Virus record (IMG/VR): IMGVR_UViG_3300018910_000023
Location: 1-54,610 of that record
DNA length: 54,610 bases
Origin: a virus
Reading direction: 5' to 3' (one strand)
The position numbers and the translations under genes are program-made. Shown here piece by piece: positions 51,689-54,610 of this stretch (positions within the stretch are counted from its first letter, which is position 1; each line of letters opens with the position of its first letter). Under the pieces are notes generated by a model that saw only the letters and a program-made list of their open reading frames with translations, did no database searches and was not told the DNA's origin.

Positions 51689-52885
51689 ATGTTTGAATTG
51701 CTAAAAAAACTTATGGAAACGAATTTTTGGACACTTATCGTCTCAATTGCTAAAGTCATTTCGACTTTAACCTTCTTGTTAACTTCATTTGGTATGTTTT
51801 TCTGGGGGATAGGCTATACCTTTTTGTACGGATATTACTTTGGGGGAGGAGTTACAGACTTTTCTTCAATCTTGGAAATGGTAATTAAAATTGTGCCATT
51901 TAACTTTTACTCTGTCATGATAATCAGTTTATTTGTATTATGTACCGTTTTCTTTTTATTTAACATTGGCTTATTTATTAAGGCAGGCAAGATACTCAAT
52001 ATTGCTTTATCTTTTATATTTTTTGTAGTATTGCATGTGGTTTTAACTTCGATTTTTATTGGTGATGTTACTTTTCAAAACCTATTATATTTTTCAATTT
52101 TATGGGTTATTCCTATATATATTGTTATCGTAACCTTTTATTTTTATAGAACAATTAAATCTTCTAAATTCTTCTATATGTTTTCAGGGACATTAACTGC
52201 ATTTATTTTATGTGCCATTTTTTTGTATAACCTTGCCCTAGACGAAACGATACTTTATATGATAACCGTATGTATGTGTTTTTTATTAAGTACCATCTAT
52301 TCATATCTCTCTCCAAAAAAATTAATTATTAAATTCCTTATATCATTACCATATTTTTTTATAGGTAGTGTTGTAGTTAAGGTATTTTTAGAGAAATTTA
52401 TAAATGTACACTCCAAAGGTCTTTTTATTTTTCTATATGCACTTTCATTTATTTTAAGCTTTATATACAGTTATTTATTGTTCCCTGAAGATCGCTCATC
52501 TGCAAATACTAAGTTAAACGACAACAATAATAATAACAACGATGATAATGAAAATTTAAGAGTTGAAGTAATGGTCCGAATCACCAAATTTTTAGCACCA
52601 TTGGAACAGCCACTTCGCAATATGATCATTATTTTAGCGATAATAATTTTTTTAGTTTTTACTCCACTGGTATCATCGCTATCTGGAAAAACAATAAGAG
52701 TTGTAACTCCAAACGATGCATTTAAATATGAAAAAATTAATACTCCTAGTCTTCCCGAAAAAAAAGTCGAGGGCATCTTGGTTTCTGAACAAAACAATAT
52801 TCTATATATTTCATCAAAGAATGATTTTAAATTAATTAGAATCAAAGATGAGAGTTTTAAAACTGAAGAGATAAAATCTAAATAA
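51689..52885 (+). CDS. Polytopic membrane protein of unknown function in the lysogeny module
   Basis: 398 residues, 9 nt after the protease stop, no strong ribosome site. Eight or nine membrane segments up to about residue 265, then a low-complexity Asn/Asp loop (DNNNNNNDDNEN, about 277-289), one more segment (about 305-325) and a soluble C-terminal domain rich in strands (about 330-398). Not recognised. Expressed with repressor and protease in the lysogen, so a superinfection-exclusion or sensor role is possible. Confidence 0.72.
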   Translation: MFELLKKLMETNFWTLIVSIAKVISTLTFLLTSFGMFFWGIGYTFLYGYYFGGGVTDFSSILEMVIKIVPFNFYSVMIISLFVLCTVFFLFNIGLFIKAGKILNIALSFIFFVVLHVVLTSIFIGDVTFQNLLYFSILWVIPIYIVIVTFYFYRTIKSSKFFYMFSGTLTAFILCAIFLYNLALDETILYMITVCMCFLLSTIYSYLSPKKLIIKFLISLPYFFIGSVVVKVFLEKFINVHSKGLFIFLYALSFILSFIYSYLLFPEDRSSANTKLNDNNNNNNDDNENLRVEVMVRITKFLAPLEQPLRNMIIILAIIIFLVFTPLVSSLSGKTIRVVTPNDAFKYEKINTPSLPEKKVEGILVSEQNNILYISSKNDFKLIRIKDESFKTEEIKSK

Positions 52886-52928
52886 TTTTAACTTAAGAAT
52901 GGATTTAACATTTTGAAAGGACTGATTC

Positions 52929-54464
52929 TTGTTGAGAGCAGCAATATACATACGTGTCTCAACTAAACTTCAAGAAGAAAAGTATTCTTTACGAGCACAG
53001 ACCACTGAATTACGTAGATATGTAGAACAACAAAGATGGCGATTGGTGGATGAATTTCAAGATATCGAATCTGGCGGTAAGCTTCACAAAAAGGGCTTAA
53101 ATGCCCTTCTCGACATTGTTGAAGAAGGTAAAATTGATATCGTTGTCTGCATTGATCAAGATCGACTTTCTCGTTTGGATACAATATCATGGGAATATTT
53201 AAAGTCTACTCTTCGTGAAAACAAAGTGAAAATCGCTGAACCTGGAACTATAGTAGATCTAGATGATGAAGATCAAGAATTTGTTAGTGACATTAAAAAT
53301 TTAATTGCCAAGAGAGAAAAGAAAGCTCTTGTAAAAAGAATGATGCGTGGAAAACGCCAAAGAATGCGTGAAGGCAAAGGCTGGGGCCAGGCTCCATATG
53401 AATATTATTATGATAAGAAGGAAGAACAATATAAATTAAAAAAAGAATGGGCTTGGGTAATTCCATTCATTGATCGATTATACCTGGAAGAACAACTAGG
53501 AATGCGAAGCATCACAGATGAACTTAATAAAATCTCAAAAACGCCTTCCGGTATTATGTGGAATGAGCATTTAGTACATACTAGGCTGACCACAAAAGCA
53601 TATCATGGAGTTCAAGAAAAAACATTTGCGAATGGTGAAGTGATTGCTGCAGAGAATATCTTTCCCAAGTTAAGAACCAAAGAAACTTGGGAGAAAATTC
53701 AGATTGAGCGAAATAAAAGAGGAAATCAATATAAAGTTACCAGCAGGAAGAGAAATGATCTTCACCTATTAAGAAGAACATATTTTGTATGCGGTGAATG
53801 TGGAAGAAAAATTAGTCTTGCTGCTCACGGAACCAAAGATTCTCCTCGTTATTATCTAAAGCATGGCCGAAAATTGAGATTAGCTGATGGTTCAGTTTGT
53901 GATGTGAGTATAAATACAGTTAGAGTTGAGGGTAACATCATACAATCAATTAAAGATATTGTCACAAGCAAAGAATTAGCAAAACAATACGTAAATCTTG
54001 AAAATGAAAAGGAAGAAATTACTCAACTTGAACAAAACATAAAAAACAATGAACAAATCATCCAGAAGCACACCACCAAAAATGAAAAGCTGATTGATTT
54101 ATACTTGGACAATCATCTAACAAAGGATCAATTAAATAAGAAACAGCTTGAAATCAAGAACATAACAGAAAATCTTCAAACACAACTTAAGAGAGATAAA
54201 GCAAAGCTTGAAACATTGAAAAGTGATTCGTGGAGTTACGATTTTCTTAGCGAACTTTTCGAATCAATTAATTTTTTTGATAGTGATTTTTCTCCTCTCG
54301 AAAGAGCTATGCTAATGGGAAAAATCTTTCCTGAAGGTATTGTTTATAGAGACCATATCATATTAAAAGCAAACGTGGGAGGCTTAAACTTTGATGTGAA
54401 AGTGTTAGTTAATGAAGACCCCTTCCCCTGGCATTATTCCAAAAGTAACTCAAAACAAAAATAA
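52929..54464 (+). CDS. Large serine recombinase (prophage integrase)
   Basis: 511 residues from TTG. Resolvase catalytic domain with Ser11 (YIRVSTKLQEEKYSLRAQ) and Arg69-type DQDRLSRLDT motif; recombinase domain (GWGQAPYEYYYDKKEEQYKL), zinc ribbon (VCGECGRKIS ... GSVCDVSI) and a coiled coil (about 355-430). It integrates at attB in comGC. Its stop codon lies within the right att arm. Confidence 0.95.
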   Translation: MLRAAIYIRVSTKLQEEKYSLRAQTTELRRYVEQQRWRLVDEFQDIESGGKLHKKGLNALLDIVEEGKIDIVVCIDQDRLSRLDTISWEYLKSTLRENKVKIAEPGTIVDLDDEDQEFVSDIKNLIAKREKKALVKRMMRGKRQRMREGKGWGQAPYEYYYDKKEEQYKLKKEWAWVIPFIDRLYLEEQLGMRSITDELNKISKTPSGIMWNEHLVHTRLTTKAYHGVQEKTFANGEVIAAENIFPKLRTKETWEKIQIERNKRGNQYKVTSRKRNDLHLLRRTYFVCGECGRKISLAAHGTKDSPRYYLKHGRKLRLADGSVCDVSINTVRVEGNIIQSIKDIVTSKELAKQYVNLENEKEEITQLEQNIKNNEQIIQKHTTKNEKLIDLYLDNHLTKDQLNKKQLEIKNITENLQTQLKRDKAKLETLKSDSWSYDFLSELFESINFFDSDFSPLERAMLMGKIFPEGIVYRDHIILKANVGGLNFDVKVLVNEDPFPWHYSKSNSKQK

Positions 54465-54515
54465 GGGGTTATTACCCCTATTTATTTCTATCAGTGTAAA
54501 TCCCTTTTCATTCAC
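54450..54515 (-). pseudogene. comGC: comGC 5' fragment with phage-encoded tail
   Basis: GTG start after AAGGAGGAC. Reads MNEKGFTLIE, the prepilin signal, then INRGNNPLFLF from the phage arm and a stop: 21 residues. The crossing point is the codon for the conserved Glu of the signal. Confidence 0.88.
54463..54488. other. attR: right prophage/host junction
   Basis: Phage arm AAGGGGTTATTACCCCTATT (54463-54482) and onward to 54486, then core ATTTC (54484-54488), then comGC bases TATCAGT. Together with attL it rebuilds attP with 23-24-bp arms around a central TC. Confidence 0.85.
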
Positions 54516-54528
54516 AGTTCCGTCCTCC

Positions 54529-54610
54529 TTATAGCTGGTTCATCATTTGATACATTGGCAAAAGCATAGACAAATAAAGAATGAATATCATCGCCGCGGT
54601 TAGCCCGTAA
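54529..54610 (-). CDS. comGB: comGB 3' end (competence pilus membrane protein)
   Basis: Reads YGLTAAMIFILYLSMLLPMY then QMMNQL and stop, the end of ComGB. It precedes comGC by a short gap, which fixes the comG operon order across the prophage. Confidence 0.87.
   Translation of the reverse strand, partial: YGLTAAMIFILYLSMLLPMYQMMNQL

Noticed and set aside
1-54610. tRNA genes or insertion sequences
   Set aside because: No cloverleaf with CCA-end pattern, no transposase gene and no terminal inverted repeats were found by reading; the only recombinase is the phage integrase.

Overview
The window is a complete prophage of about 54.4 kb in a chromosome of the Bacillus subtilis/licheniformis group, with a few host bases at each end. 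Host identity comes from the ends. The left end (minus strand) reads as the 3' part of the competence pilin gene comGC. The right end reads as the last codons of comGB, followed by the first ten codons of comGC. The prophage has therefore split comGC. Rejoining the ends gives an in-frame ComGC with an uninterrupted prepilin signal, and rejoining the phage ends gives a near-perfect inverted-repeat attP. The element carries a large serine integrase beside the right end.

The structural genes, all on the minus strand (about 34.1 to 5.5 kb), follow the PBSX/skin order of a contractile-tailed phage: small and large terminase, portal, head morphogenesis, XkdF-type protease, capsid, connectors, sheath, tube, tail-assembly chaperone with a -1 frameshift, 1750-residue tape measure, baseplate, fibre, XkdW, XkdX, XepA, XhlA, XhlB and endolysin. 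The early region (about 50.4 to 41.5 kb, minus strand) holds a Cro-like regulator, small genes, YqaJ exonuclease, RecT, a DnaD-like initiator, a G39P-like helicase loader, DnaB helicase, RusA resolvase and an XtrA-like protein. An ArpU-like late regulator follows at 39.3 kb. The plus-strand lysogeny module at the right end is an ImmR-like repressor, an ImmA-like metalloprotease, a polytopic membrane protein and the integrase. At least five 17-bp operators lie between the repressor and the early operon, one of them inside the spacer of a near-consensus early promoter.

Accessory genes are numerous and AT-rich. At the left end are a lipoprotein, a protein with two excisionase-like domains, a two-gene unit of unknown function, and a SUKH-type immunity gene followed by a secreted WHH-type nuclease toxin. 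Two type I toxin peptides lie between tail tube and tail chaperone. A three-gene cassette of unknown function interrupts the head operon at 27.2-29.4 kb. Between 35.2 and 40.8 kb are an LXG toxin with its putative immunity protein, a Rap phosphatase with a Phr pheromone, and a PIN-like nuclease.

The strongest candidates for something undescribed are three. First, two minus-strand leaders (35.1-35.2 and 39.5-39.6 kb) share an identical 26-nt element whose 3' part also forms the 5' arm of a terminator hairpin, as in an attenuator; one precedes the ArpU gene and the other precedes the packaging operon. Second, there is the three-gene cassette inside the head operon. Third, Rap-Phr and ImmR-ImmA occur in one prophage, the combination that controls ICEBs1. 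All functional statements rest on reading the sequence and recalling families; no search was run.
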